Source: Bacillus cereus group sp. RP43
GTDB taxonomy: Bacteria; Bacillota; Bacilli; Bacillales; Bacillaceae_G
Direction: 5' to 3'
NCBI RefSeq assembly: GCF_040459645.1
Contig: NZ_JARVHQ010000001.1
Span: forward strand, 3,224,001-3,288,000
DNA: 64,000 nucleotides
Shown in pieces: positions 18,598 through 27,159 of this stretch (position 1 is its first letter; each line of letters begins with the position of its first letter). The notes beneath the pieces are model-generated. The model saw only the letters and a list, made by a program, of their open reading frames with translations. It ran no database searches and had not been told where the DNA came from. A program made the position numbers and the translations under genes.

Positions 18598-19257
18598 TTA
18601 TTTTATCTCTATAATATCGTTTGAACTGTAAATATGAATACCAGATTCTTCACGCAGCGCGGTTATATACATTCCTTTCGCCACATCTTTAGCTGAAATT
18701 GGTTTATACTTTTTAAAAGCCCCTTTAAATATAAACGGAAGAATACGAGATAATTTCTCAGCCATTCTTTCCCCAAAACGATATTCTTGTCGATTTCCAA
18801 CTAATAATGACGGCCTGAAAATATGTATGCCACCAATAACTAGCTTTTTCAGCTCCTCTTCCATTTTCCCCTTCACTTGCGAGTAAAAGAAAAATGATTT
18901 AGGTTTTGCTCCCATTGATGAAATAACAAGAAAATTTTGCACGCCTTGTTTTTCAGCTAAGCAGGCAGCTCTCAATGTATATTCATAATCTACTTTTTTA
19001 AAATTCGCCTTCGACTTCGCTTTTTTTATCGTTGTTCCTAAACAACTAAAAACATCATCTACTGCAAAAAATTCTTTATATTCCTCTAATACTGAAAAAT
19101 CTACCTGTTTCTGCTGCAATTTCTCATGCTGTAATTGTAATGGTTCTCTTACAAAAATAGTAACCGAATCGTAGTAATCTGAGTCAAGTAATAGTCGCGT
19201 TATTTCTTGTCCAACTAGCCCACTTGCGCCAAGTACTAACGCTGTTCGCTTATTCAT
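18598..19257 (-). CDS. NAD(P)-binding oxidoreductase, atypical SDR (YraR/HTATIP2-like)
   Basis: 219 residues. The N-terminal glycine-rich loop is VLGASGLVGQEITRLL. A DDVFSCLGTTIKKAKSKANF segment is characteristic of the HTATIP2/oxidoreductase-like atypical SDRs, followed by FLVISSMGAKPKSFFFYSQVKG with a Tyr-x3-Lys-like arrangement, and HIFRPSLLVG. It is a cytoplasmic NAD(P)-binding protein; the substrate is unknown. The ribosome site is weak. It reads alone. Confidence 0.78.
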   Translation of the reverse strand: MNKRTALVLGASGLVGQEITRLLLDSDYYDSVTIFVREPLQLQHEKLQQKQVDFSVLEEYKEFFAVDDVFSCLGTTIKKAKSKANFKKVDYEYTLRAACLAEKQGVQNFLVISSMGAKPKSFFFYSQVKGKMEEELKKLVIGGIHIFRPSLLVGNRQEYRFGERMAEKLSRILPFIFKGAFKKYKPISAKDVAKGMYITALREESGIHIYSSNDIIEIK

Positions 19258-19338
19258 ATATGTGTATACCTCTTTATTTACTATTCTCTCCTATAGCTAA
19301 TCGTCGCTGACAGGAGTTTCCGTTCTCCCATTTTACCA

Positions 19339-19376
19339 TAAGTAAAGCACTATGCGTACGCATAGTGCTTTACTTA
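19339..19376. repeat. 38-bp perfect palindrome without a spacer
   Basis: The sequence from 19339 to 19357 is the exact reverse complement of 19358 to 19376, with CGTACG at the centre. Its right edge is the TAA stop of the small membrane protein at 19374. It can act as a terminator hairpin in RNA, with T-rich sequence on the plus side, but its length and lack of any loop bases are unusual. Confidence 0.9.
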
Positions 19377-19529
19377 CTCTTTTTTCTTTTCTTTTTCCTC
19401 CATTGGTAATTTCGTTATTGTTGTAGCATCTCCTAAATTACTTATTAATCTCCTTAAAAAAATTAAAACAAAAGATAATGGCAATACTACCGCAAGTATT
19501 AATAAGATAGCCTCCATGAAGTAACCCAA
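19374..19529 (-). CDS. Small single-span membrane protein
   Basis: About 51 residues from a TTG start at 19529, eight bases after AAGGGG; an ATG four codons later is the alternative. One membrane span (EAILLILAVVLPLSFVLIF) is followed by a short positively charged turn and a Lys/Glu-rich cytoplasmic tail. There is no family assignment. The ribosome site and the palindromic hairpin at its stop codon support that it is a real gene. Confidence 0.55.
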   Translation of the reverse strand: MGYFMEAILLILAVVLPLSFVLIFLRRLISNLGDATTITKLPMEEKEKKKE

Positions 19530-19644
19530 GCACTCATCCCCTTTTTTTCTGCTCCCTCCCAATATATGAAAGTAACATTGTCACATATGCACCAATCATA
19601 AAAATTAATACCTTTCTTTTTGACAAATTTATAACAAAAACAAA

Positions 19645-19659
19645 TCGTAATGATTATTA
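19645..19659. promoter_or_regulatory. Zur-like operator before the zinc-binding lipoprotein gene
   Basis: TCGTAAT-G-ATTATTA matches the Bacillus Zur box TCGTAATnATTACGA at 13 of 15 positions: the left half is perfect and the right half has two changes. It lies immediately upstream of the -35 hexamer. The related Fur and PerR boxes fit less well. Confidence 0.55.
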
Positions 19660-19663
19660 TTTA

Positions 19664-19692
19664 TTGCAACTTTCATAAAGATGTATTATACT
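19664..19692 (+). promoter_or_regulatory. Sigma-A promoter of the zinc-binding lipoprotein gene
   Basis: TTGCAA at 19664-19669 and TATACT at 19687-19692, spaced by 17 bases, about 105 bases before the ATG. Confidence 0.7.
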
Positions 19693-19796
19693 AGGTTCGC
19701 AACGTAAAACGTAATTATTCCGTTTTGTATTAAAATGATATTTTCTTCTTATATTTGGAGAAAATATAATTGTAAAAAAGAAAAGAGGAGAATTAT

Positions 19797-20747
19797 ATGC
19801 CTAAAAAATTAGCTCTATTTTCATTTATACTTATTTTCACACTCATCTTTGCTGGATGTTCTAACAACAAAGAAGGTGCAGCGAAAAAAGATGGGAAACT
19901 TTCTGTTTATACAACCATTTTCCCACTCGCTGACTTTGCAAAAAAAATCGGTGGTGATTATGTAAATGTAGAAACAATTTACCCACCTGGTGCGGATTCT
20001 CATACATTTGAACCAAGTCAAAAGCAGACTGTACAAGTGGCGAAAGCCGATTTATTTGTTTATAACGGAGCAGAATTAGAACCATTTGCCGAAAAAATGG
20101 AAAAATCATTGAAAAAAGAAAACGTAAAAATTGTAAATGCATCTAAAGATATCGAACTTCGTGCTTCATCTGAAGAAGAGCAGCACGATCATGGAGACGG
20201 TCATAAAAAAGATGAACATCATCACGATAAAGACCCACACGTTTGGATAGATCCTACTCTTGCGATGAAACAAGCAGAAAAAATTAAAAATGCACTTGTA
20301 GAATTACAGCCTGAACATAAAAAAGAGTTCGAAAAAAACTTCGCGGCACTACAAACAAAATTTACTGATTTAGATGATCAATTTAAAGCAGTTGTTGCAA
20401 ATGCAAAAACGAAAGAAATATTAGTTTCACATGCAGCTTATGGCTACTGGGAACAACGATACGGCTTGAAACAAATCCCAATCGCTGGAATTTCAGCATC
20501 TGATGAACCATCTCAAAAACAGCTTGCTGACATTACAAAAACAGTAAAAGAGCACGGTCTAAAATATATTTTATTTGAAACATTCTCTACTCCAAAAGTA
20601 GCATCAGTTATCCAAAAAGAAACAGGCACAAAAGTTTTACGCTTAAATCACCTTGCTACTATTTCTGAAGATGATGCAAAGAACAATAAAGATTACTTCA
20701 CTTTAATGGAAGAAAACGTAAATACATTGAAAGAAGCTACTAACTAA
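19797..20747 (+). CDS. Zinc ABC transporter substrate-binding lipoprotein (ZnuA/AdcA type)
   Basis: 316 residues. The signal peptide ends with the lipobox FAGC. The fold is the cluster A-I metal-binding protein: TTIFPLADFAKKIGGDYVNV, PPGADSHTFEPS with the first His ligand, and DPHVWIDPTLAMKQA with the second. A His/Asp-rich loop (EEQHDHGDGHKKDEHHHDKD) before the second His is typical for zinc rather than manganese binding. It captures Zn2+ outside the membrane for a ZnuBC permease. No permease or ATPase gene is adjacent, so the partner lies elsewhere. A Zur-like box precedes its promoter. Confidence 0.88.
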   Translation: MPKKLALFSFILIFTLIFAGCSNNKEGAAKKDGKLSVYTTIFPLADFAKKIGGDYVNVETIYPPGADSHTFEPSQKQTVQVAKADLFVYNGAELEPFAEKMEKSLKKENVKIVNASKDIELRASSEEEQHDHGDGHKKDEHHHDKDPHVWIDPTLAMKQAEKIKNALVELQPEHKKEFEKNFAALQTKFTDLDDQFKAVVANAKTKEILVSHAAYGYWEQRYGLKQIPIAGISASDEPSQKQLADITKTVKEHGLKYILFETFSTPKVASVIQKETGTKVLRLNHLATISEDDAKNNKDYFTLMEENVNTLKEATN

Positions 20748-20848
20748 TCAACTTTTTTGTCTGTTTCCGCTTGACTTGACTAAAATAACAAGTAAAATTA
20801 TCCACATTAGCTTTTAAGCTATATTAATTTAGAAGGTGAGTTGGAATT

Positions 20849-21319
20849 ATGGCTCTTCACATTTGTGAAGTAACAGCAAAAAATTGGCGTTCAGTAGCTG
20901 CTTTAAACGTCGCAAAAGACCAGCAGCAATTTATTGAAAGTAATGCGTTTTCCTTAGCGGAATCATTATTTGAAGGAAACGGGACGTCAGTAGGTTTATA
21001 TGATGGAGAAACACTTGTTGGCTATGCAATGTATGGATGGTATTGGAAAGAGCGTAAAAGCGTATGGCTAGATCGCTTTATGATTGACGAGCAATATCAA
21101 GGAAAAGGATACGCAAAACGTTTCCTTCGCTTACTCATTCAATTCTTACAAGAAAAATTTGAATGTAAAATAATTTATTTAAGTTTACATCCTGACAACA
21201 AACACGCAATGGGACTATATGAGTCATTTGGCTTCCGTTTAAATGGGGATATTGATGACGAGGGCCCAGTTGTAGGTGTTGTAATGGAATTACTTATTGA
21301 TGAAAATACAAGCCTGTGA
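20849..21319 (+). CDS. GNAT acetyltransferase, spermidine acetyltransferase-like
   Basis: 156 residues of the GNAT fold. Motif A is YQGKGYAKRFLRLLIQF, with the acetyl-CoA-binding Q/RxxGxG/A loop, and motif B is ALGLYESFGFR-like (AMGLYESFGF). The beginning (HICEVTAKNWRSVAALNVAKDQQQF) is like Blt/PaiA-type diamine/spermidine N-acetyltransferases, so a polyamine or related amine is a likely acceptor. It is cytoplasmic and monocistronic. Confidence 0.82.
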   Translation: MALHICEVTAKNWRSVAALNVAKDQQQFIESNAFSLAESLFEGNGTSVGLYDGETLVGYAMYGWYWKERKSVWLDRFMIDEQYQGKGYAKRFLRLLIQFLQEKFECKIIYLSLHPDNKHAMGLYESFGFRLNGDIDDEGPVVGVVMELLIDENTSL

Positions 21320-21335
21320 AAACAGGCTTTTTATT
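21309..21335 (+). terminator. Terminator of the GNAT gene
   Basis: AAGCCTGT and ACAGGCTT pair, followed by T5. Confidence 0.82.
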
Positions 21336-21427
21336 ATACATTTATCAATGTTATGTTTTCTATTTTTAGTTTCTTTCCCTTATATACTTCATTTTTGTAA
21401 TCTAGTATTATCTCATTAAAATGCTCA

Positions 21428-21463
21428 TAAAAAAATAAGCCTGCGATTTACGCAGACTTATTT
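21428..21463 (-). terminator. Terminator of the COG0523 gene
   Basis: On the minus strand AATAAGTCTGCG and CGCAGGCTTATT pair and are followed by T7. The stem overlaps the last codons. Confidence 0.85.
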
Positions 21464-22408
21464 CACACATTCTTCAAAATGTGCTTGGAACCATTCTTTA
21501 TTAATATCTTTTCCGATGAACACTACTTCGCTTACTCGCTCTTCGCCCTCTTGCCACTCTCTATCGTACGAAGCAGCAAACAGTGTATGTACACCTTGGA
21601 AAACGATACGTTTGTCTACTCCATCAATAGATAAAATTCCTTTGTAGCGATATAAATATTCCCCTAATTCTTGAACGACAGCTGACATCCACTCATTCAG
21701 TTTTTGTAAATCTAACGGACGTTCTTCACGTAGTACAAACGATTTAACACCTTCTAGATGATTATGTTCTGTATGAGGATAAATTTGTAACGTATCTTTC
21801 GTTTTAAACGTTTGAATTTGCAGTAACGATGGTATATCTACTTCACAGTTAGTCGCCTCGATTAACTTTGCAGTAGGGTTAATTCCTTGAAGTTCATGCA
21901 AGAGATTTTCTTTCTCACTTTCTTCAATTAAATCTAATTTATTAACTAACACAACATCAGCAAAGGCAATTTGTTCTTTTGCTTCTAGTCCTTTTTCAAA
22001 ATGTTTATGTATATGATAGCTATCTACAACTGTTACAACACCGTTTATTTGGTACGCTGATTGAATAATTGGATCTAAAAAGAAAGTTTGAATAATCGGA
22101 CCTGGATTTGCAAGACCCGTTGTTTCAATTACTAAACCATCAAAGTCCATTTTCCCTTCTGCCTTTACGTCCAGTAATTGTTTTAAAGCAACGAGTAAAT
22201 CTTCACGCACAGTACAGCATAAACAACCGTTTGTCATTTCCATAATTTCTTCTTCAACGTTCATAATTAATTGATTATCGATACCAATTTGCCCTATTTC
22301 ATTTACAATCACTGCTAATTTCTGCCCGTGATCCTCTGATAAAATTCGATTTAATAATGTTGTTTTCCCTGATCCAAGAAAACCCGTTAATATTGTTACT
22401 GGAATCAT
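21458..22408 (-). CDS. COG0523 (CobW/YciC-type) GTPase, putative metal chaperone
   Basis: 316 residues. The P-loop is GFLGSGKTTLLNR (residues 9-21), followed by the metal-binding CxCC motif NGCLCC at about 60-65, the Walker B-like ETTGLANP and the guanine-specificity motif NKLD. The C-terminal CobW domain contains the RYKGILSIDG strand. G3E-family GTPases of this type insert or traffic Zn, Co or Ni. Its closeness to the zinc lipoprotein gene suggests a zinc role, but no Zur box was seen before it and the His-rich tail of some zinc members is missing. Read alone. Confidence 0.87.
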   Translation of the reverse strand: MIPVTILTGFLGSGKTTLLNRILSEDHGQKLAVIVNEIGQIGIDNQLIMNVEEEIMEMTNGCLCCTVREDLLVALKQLLDVKAEGKMDFDGLVIETTGLANPGPIIQTFFLDPIIQSAYQINGVVTVVDSYHIHKHFEKGLEAKEQIAFADVVLVNKLDLIEESEKENLLHELQGINPTAKLIEATNCEVDIPSLLQIQTFKTKDTLQIYPHTEHNHLEGVKSFVLREERPLDLQKLNEWMSAVVQELGEYLYRYKGILSIDGVDKRIVFQGVHTLFAASYDREWQEGEERVSEVVFIGKDINKEWFQAHFEECVK

Positions 22409-22573
22409 TTCTTACCTCTCCTTATAGCTCTATGTTTCTACATTATAGCATATAGAAAAAATCGTTTTTGTAGCAAAACATATTTATTGTTTGTACAACC
22501 GGGTAACTATATAATAATATGTAGCAAGAAAGCCTTTTCAAAAATATTATCATTTATCAAGGGGGTACTTATA

Positions 22574-23476
22574 ATGGAACGAGTTCAAATGGCCGAAACA
22601 CTAGAATTTTCTCGTATTATTCAAGGTTTTTGGCGTTTAGCAGACTGGAATATGACGAAACAAGAATTACTTTCTTTTATTGAATCTTGTATGGATATGG
22701 GGATTACTACTTTTGATCACGCTGACATTTATGGCGGATATACGTGTGAAAGATTGTTTGGAGAAGCGTTACAACTGAAGCCTTCCTTACGCGAAAACAT
22801 GCAAATTGTCACAAAATGTGGAATCGCTCCCCCATCACCGAAATTTCCAGAACGATATGTCGCCCACTACAATACGAGTGCTGAACATATAATAAAAAGC
22901 GCGGAGGCTTCATTACAAAACTTACATACAGATTATATTGATGTATTGCTCATTCATCGTCCTGATCCATTCACGGACCCAAATGAAGTGGCAGAAGCGT
23001 TCTCACGCTTAAAGCAAGAAGGAAAAGTTCGTCACTTCGGTGTATCTAACTTTTTACCTTCACAGTTTAATATGTTAAGTTCATATTTAGATTTCCCGCT
23101 CATTACAAATCAAATTGAAGTATCTGCGATGCAAATGGAGCATTTTGAAAAAGGTACGATTGATTTATGCCAAGAAAAACGAATCAATCCAATGATTTGG
23201 TCACCTCTTGCTGGTGGAGAAATCTTTACTGGCCAATCAGAACGTGCCGTACGTGTACGTGAAACTTTACAAAAAATAGCTACTGAGCTAAGCGTTGATA
23301 GCATCGATACTATTATGTATGCATGGTTACTTGCTCATCCAGCTAAAATGATGCCAATTGTTGGCTCTGGCAAATTAGATCGCGTAAAAACGGCTGCAAT
23401 GGCAACAAAAATTAATTTAGACCGCCAACAATGGTTTACAATTTTCGAAAGCTCTAACGGTCATCCTGTACCATAA
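22574..23476 (+). CDS. Aldo/keto reductase (YdhF type)
   Basis: 300 residues; the ATG at 22574 follows AAGGGGG at the right distance, and the upstream in-frame extension is not credible. A TIM-barrel reductase with the AKR tetrad: Asp and Tyr in TFDHADIYGGY, Lys in VTKCG, His in LLIHRPDP. The NADPH-binding end is PIVGSGKLDRV. It belongs to the E. coli YdhF-like subgroup of oxidoreductases. The physiological substrate is unknown. Confidence 0.87.
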   Translation: MERVQMAETLEFSRIIQGFWRLADWNMTKQELLSFIESCMDMGITTFDHADIYGGYTCERLFGEALQLKPSLRENMQIVTKCGIAPPSPKFPERYVAHYNTSAEHIIKSAEASLQNLHTDYIDVLLIHRPDPFTDPNEVAEAFSRLKQEGKVRHFGVSNFLPSQFNMLSSYLDFPLITNQIEVSAMQMEHFEKGTIDLCQEKRINPMIWSPLAGGEIFTGQSERAVRVRETLQKIATELSVDSIDTIMYAWLLAHPAKMMPIVGSGKLDRVKTAAMATKINLDRQQWFTIFESSNGHPVP

Positions 23477-23480
23477 TATA

Positions 23481-23516
23481 AAAAAGAAGAGCTATTTTCT
23501 TACAGCTCTTCTTTTT
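23481..23516. terminator. Bidirectional terminator between the reductase and a GNAT gene
   Basis: AAAAAGAAGAGCT and its complement pair between two convergent genes. The right arm covers the final codons of the GNAT gene. Confidence 0.88.
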
Positions 23517-24084
23517 CATATGTATTTCTCGTCATTGCAAATACACACATATCCCTTAATCCATTTCCATCCACCGCAACACTCGCGCTTTCTAAAGTAC
23601 CCTCTAATTTAAAACCTAATTTCTCAGGTATCGCTCTACTCTTCTTATTTAGAGAATCACAACGAATTTCTACACGGTTTGCTTTCAGTTCAGTGAAAGC
23701 GTAATCCGTTATACCTTTTGCAGCCTCTACCATATAGCCCTTTCCACTAAACCTTGAATCAATCCAATACCCGATTTCAAATTGAGGTATATCCCAATTA
23801 ATACGATGTAATCCGGCAGATGCAATAAATTCACCTGTTTCGTTCGAAAAAACTAGTAATCTCAAATCCTCACGCTGCAAAAATTGAATATGCGATTTTC
23901 TAATACTCTCTTCTATTTCTTCCTCTGTTTGCTCTTTCTGTGCAAAGACCATCCAAGGTTTTAATTCTTGTATTGAAGCTTGAATTGCGTCATATACAAC
24001 TTTACCATCACCTGGTTTTGGCATTCGAATAAAAAGCCTATCAGTATAAAATTCAGAAGGAAAATCGAATAATAACGGATTCAC
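23500..24084 (-). CDS. GNAT acetyltransferase, RimJ/RimL-like
   Basis: 194 residues from a GTG at 24084, eight bases after GGGAG; another GTG three codons earlier is less well placed. The features of the RimJ/RimL family are YTDRLFIRMPKPGDG near the start, GYWIDSRFSGKGYMVEAAKGITDYAF as the acetyl-CoA site, and VEIRCDSLNKKSRAIPEKLGF. It transfers acetyl from acetyl-CoA to a protein N-terminus or a small amine; the target is unknown. Confidence 0.82.
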   Translation of the reverse strand: MNPLLFDFPSEFYTDRLFIRMPKPGDGKVVYDAIQASIQELKPWMVFAQKEQTEEEIEESIRKSHIQFLQREDLRLLVFSNETGEFIASAGLHRINWDIPQFEIGYWIDSRFSGKGYMVEAAKGITDYAFTELKANRVEIRCDSLNKKSRAIPEKLGFKLEGTLESASVAVDGNGLRDMCVFAMTRNTYEKEEL

Positions 24085-24159
24085 TGTAAACACTCCCTAT
24101 AATTCTTTTATATATAATAATATCCATCTCAAGTTATATAGTAAAGAAATTTCTGAATT

Positions 24160-25632
24160 TTACACATTTTGATTATTTACCTCTACCGCCACACGAACTC
24201 CGGATTCAATCGCACCTTGAATCCATCCGTGATACAGCGTTGTATGATCTCCGGCAAAGTATATTCTCCCCTCAGGTTTCACAATGACTGGCTGTAATTC
24301 AGATTCTTGACCAGCTTGAAAAAGAGCAAATCCTCCAAGTGCATATGGATCTAATGTCCAACTTTTTGATATTCCAGACATGAACTCATCATATACTTGA
24401 CCACCTAATATTGTTGCTAAATTTTGTAGTGTGTAATAGATACGATCCCCCTTTGATAACCCATCCCATAACAACGCATCATAAGACCATGTATAGCTTC
24501 CTAACATCATAGCAGGTCCCTTCTCTCCGATTCCATGGCTTGGATAATACGCATAACGTATAGGAAGATCTGTTATAATTCTCCCACCTAATTGCCCTTG
24601 TTCCTCCCAAAAACGACTTTTAAATTGAATTCCTATTTTTGTAGCTGGCATATAATGCAATTCGCGAATTGTTTTCCACTTCGCATGAGATATCGAATCA
24701 AATGGATCTACTTCTACAAATCGCATTGTTGAAAAAGGAATTGTAACAATAACTAAATCCCCTGTAATACTACTATATTCAAAAGTTTCCTCGTTCCGGT
24801 AATAGGCTGTTACACTATTGGCTTGTTGATGAAGCTTCATTAATTTTTGATTATATATAATATTTTCTTCTAGTTGTGGTAAAAAAGACTTTGGTAATCT
24901 ATCATTCCCACCTATTATTTCGCAAAATCCGCTCTCCTCTTGCATAATATATAAAAAACGTAACGTCTCAACGAATGACCTTTCTAAAAAACCTTCTAAA
25001 TCTAATAAAACACCTATCATCTCAATCGTTACTGGCGAAAAGTACGTATTATATTGATAAGGATGGTACTTTAAAAATTGTCCTGTAGAGTATCTCCCAA
25101 AATCCTTTACTACTACATCCCAATTTTTCTCGGGGTTCTTTTTTATAAAATTTATAATGGGCTGTACCGCTAACATTAATAGTTCCTCAGACGTTTTCCC
25201 GACTTCATTCATTTCCACAGGATATCTTAAAATACTTGGATCTTTTTCGTATTGTTTTAATGTCGTTTTCCGACCATTTACGTAGATGATATCTGTTTCA
25301 TTCCTATTAATAAAAGGGCTCACTTGTAGCCCAAACTTCCTTATATATGCCATCGTTAATGTATGCGAATACGGAATTCTCATCGCTCCAACATCTAAAT
25401 ATAATTCGGGATCTTCCATTCTAACTGTCTCTATACGGCCACCTACCCGGTTGTTTGCTTCAAAAATCTTCACTTCATGTCCTGCAGCCTTTAATAAAGA
25501 TGCCGAAACTAATCCAGCCATGCCAGCCCCTACTACAATAATTTGTTTCGGACTTGTCGTCTTCTCTAATCCCTTATTTATAACTTGTAACGTTGCATCC
25601 ATCTCAGTGTTATACATAATATCTTTCTGCAC
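24160..25632 (-). CDS. FAD-dependent amine oxidase (L-amino acid/monoamine oxidase type)
   Basis: 490 residues with a GTG start seven bases after AAGGGG. The FAD-binding GXGXXG motif VVGAGMAGLVSASLL lies at about residues 33-47, followed by the GG doublet motif RVGGRIETV and the C-terminal RIYFAGDHTTLYHGWIQGAIESG that contacts flavin. This is the flavin monoamine oxidase/L-amino acid oxidase family, which deaminates amines or amino acids with H2O2 production. There is no signal peptide, so it is cytoplasmic. The real substrate cannot be told. Confidence 0.87.
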   Translation of the reverse strand: MQKDIMYNTEMDATLQVINKGLEKTTSPKQIIVVGAGMAGLVSASLLKAAGHEVKIFEANNRVGGRIETVRMEDPELYLDVGAMRIPYSHTLTMAYIRKFGLQVSPFINRNETDIIYVNGRKTTLKQYEKDPSILRYPVEMNEVGKTSEELLMLAVQPIINFIKKNPEKNWDVVVKDFGRYSTGQFLKYHPYQYNTYFSPVTIEMIGVLLDLEGFLERSFVETLRFLYIMQEESGFCEIIGGNDRLPKSFLPQLEENIIYNQKLMKLHQQANSVTAYYRNEETFEYSSITGDLVIVTIPFSTMRFVEVDPFDSISHAKWKTIRELHYMPATKIGIQFKSRFWEEQGQLGGRIITDLPIRYAYYPSHGIGEKGPAMMLGSYTWSYDALLWDGLSKGDRIYYTLQNLATILGGQVYDEFMSGISKSWTLDPYALGGFALFQAGQESELQPVIVKPEGRIYFAGDHTTLYHGWIQGAIESGVRVAVEVNNQNV

Positions 25633-25809
25633 AATTCCACCCCTTACTTCATAAAATGTGCATTAGTGGTTTAGTGCATTTTATTCATAAATCCCCTCAA
25701 ACATAACACCATAGCAAGTCGAATATTCACTAAAAGTACATAAGAGATAGCTCTCACATCTCTTCACACTCCGTATAATATAGCAACTGTAAAGAAGGAG
25801 TGGTTAAAA

Positions 25810-26001
25810 ATGAAACATACTTATGATTACCACGCTACAAAAAAGTATTTAGAATTAAAGAAACAACAACTATGTAAAAAACTTAGTAGTATGAAATTAT
25901 CAGAAAACGAACGTGATCAAATAAAACTTGAGATTGATAACTACGACTATATTTTAACCTTAGTCGAAATGAATCATTATGAACGAGGATTTTCTCGTTA
26001 A
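25810..26001 (+). CDS. DUF3896 family small protein
   Basis: 63 residues, highly charged and helical (KKYLELKKQQLCKKLSSMKLSENERDQIKLEI). It matches what I know as DUF3896, a family almost limited to the B. cereus group. A good AAGGAG site and its own hairpin terminator support a real gene. The function is unknown; a cytoplasmic coiled-coil binding role is only a guess. Confidence 0.75.
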   Translation: MKHTYDYHATKKYLELKKQQLCKKLSSMKLSENERDQIKLEIDNYDYILTLVEMNHYERGFSR

Positions 26002-26029
26002 AAGCGGATATAAGATTATCCGCTTTTCA
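26000..26029 (+). terminator. Terminator of the DUF3896 gene
   Basis: AAAAGCGGATA and TATCCGCTTTT pair immediately at the stop codon. Confidence 0.85.
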
Positions 26030-26105
26030 TTTTGAGCATTTTATTACGCATTTTTTGTAAGTAAATATATAATAGGATGTACATTAAGATTGAGAGGTAT
26101 TTTCT

Positions 26106-27107
26106 ATGATCAAATTAAGTGTATTAGACCAATCACCTATTTCAGATGGTAGCACAGCAGCCCAAGCTTTTTCACATACAGTTACGCTTGCGCAAGAAGT
26201 TGAAAAACTCGGATTCACACGTTTTTGGGTATCCGAGCACCATAATTCAGTAAGCCTTGCTGGTTCAAGTCCTGAAATACTTATTTCTCATATTGCAGCA
26301 AAAACAAATCGTATGAGAGTGGGTTCAGGTGGTGTTATGTTGCCGCACTATAGTCCATATAAAGTTGCCGAGAATTTCCGCGTTTTAGAAGCACTTTATC
26401 CAAACCGCATCGACCTTGGTGTCGGGAGAGCACCTGGTGGTATGCCAATTGCAACTCGCGCACTTCAAGAAGGTAAAATGGTCTCACTTGATCAATATCC
26501 AGAACAAATTGCAGATGTTGCTATGTACTTACATGATCAAGTACCAGAAAACCATCATTATGCAAATTTAAAAGCTACTCCAGTTATCCCAACATCTCCT
26601 GAAATGTGGATGCTCGGTTCTAGCGGAGAAAGTGCAATGATTGCTGCAAAGCAAGGCGCTTCTTTTTCATTTGCACAATTCATTAACGGATACGGTGGTC
26701 CTGAAGTAATGAGGGCTTATCAAGAACAATTCCAACCTTCCTATTTAGGTGATAAACCAAAATCAATCGTATCTATTTTTGTTATTTGCGGAGAAACAAA
26801 CGAAGAGGCAGAGAAGATAGCATCAAGCCTTGATTTATCGATTTTACTATTAGAACAAGGAAAACGGACTACTGGTACTCCTTCTATCGAAACTGCTCAA
26901 AATTATTCGTATAGTGCTTATGATCTATTCCGCATAAAAGAAAATCGTCAACGTATGATCGTCGGTGATCCGTCTTCTGTGAAAGAAAAAATATTAAACT
27001 TAAGCAAAGCGTATAATACTGACGAATTTATGATTGTCACGATTACTCATCAATTTGAAGATAAATTAAACTCTTATCGCCTATTGGCAGACGCTTTTAA
27101 TTTATAA
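26106..27107 (+). CDS. LLM-class flavin-dependent oxidoreductase (MsnO8-type)
   Basis: 333 residues of the bacterial luciferase-like monooxygenase TIM barrel. The beginning (LSVLDQSPISDG) and FWVSEHHNS, with GSGGVMLPHYSPYKVAE and DLGVGRAPGG, are the standard signature of the one-component MsnO8/YvbT/YceB group. It uses FMNH2 and O2, possibly with F420-free chemistry; the substrate is unknown. It has a GAGAGG ribosome site and a very strong terminator after it. Confidence 0.88.
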   Translation: MIKLSVLDQSPISDGSTAAQAFSHTVTLAQEVEKLGFTRFWVSEHHNSVSLAGSSPEILISHIAAKTNRMRVGSGGVMLPHYSPYKVAENFRVLEALYPNRIDLGVGRAPGGMPIATRALQEGKMVSLDQYPEQIADVAMYLHDQVPENHHYANLKATPVIPTSPEMWMLGSSGESAMIAAKQGASFSFAQFINGYGGPEVMRAYQEQFQPSYLGDKPKSIVSIFVICGETNEEAEKIASSLDLSILLLEQGKRTTGTPSIETAQNYSYSAYDLFRIKENRQRMIVGDPSSVKEKILNLSKAYNTDEFMIVTITHQFEDKLNSYRLLADAFNL

Positions 27108-27111
27108 TAAC

Positions 27112-27149
27112 GAAAGGGAGATGCATCACATATGATGCATCTCCCTTTC
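27112..27149. terminator. Bidirectional terminator with a 16-bp perfect stem
   Basis: GAAAGGGAGATGCATC and its exact complement are separated by six bases, between convergent genes. Confidence 0.9.
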
Positions 27150-27159
27150 TTACTACCAA

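Noticed and set aside
25646..25691. Imperfect ATAAAATG inverted repeat before the amine oxidase gene
   Set aside because: Short arms in A/T-rich sequence; such matches are expected by chance here.
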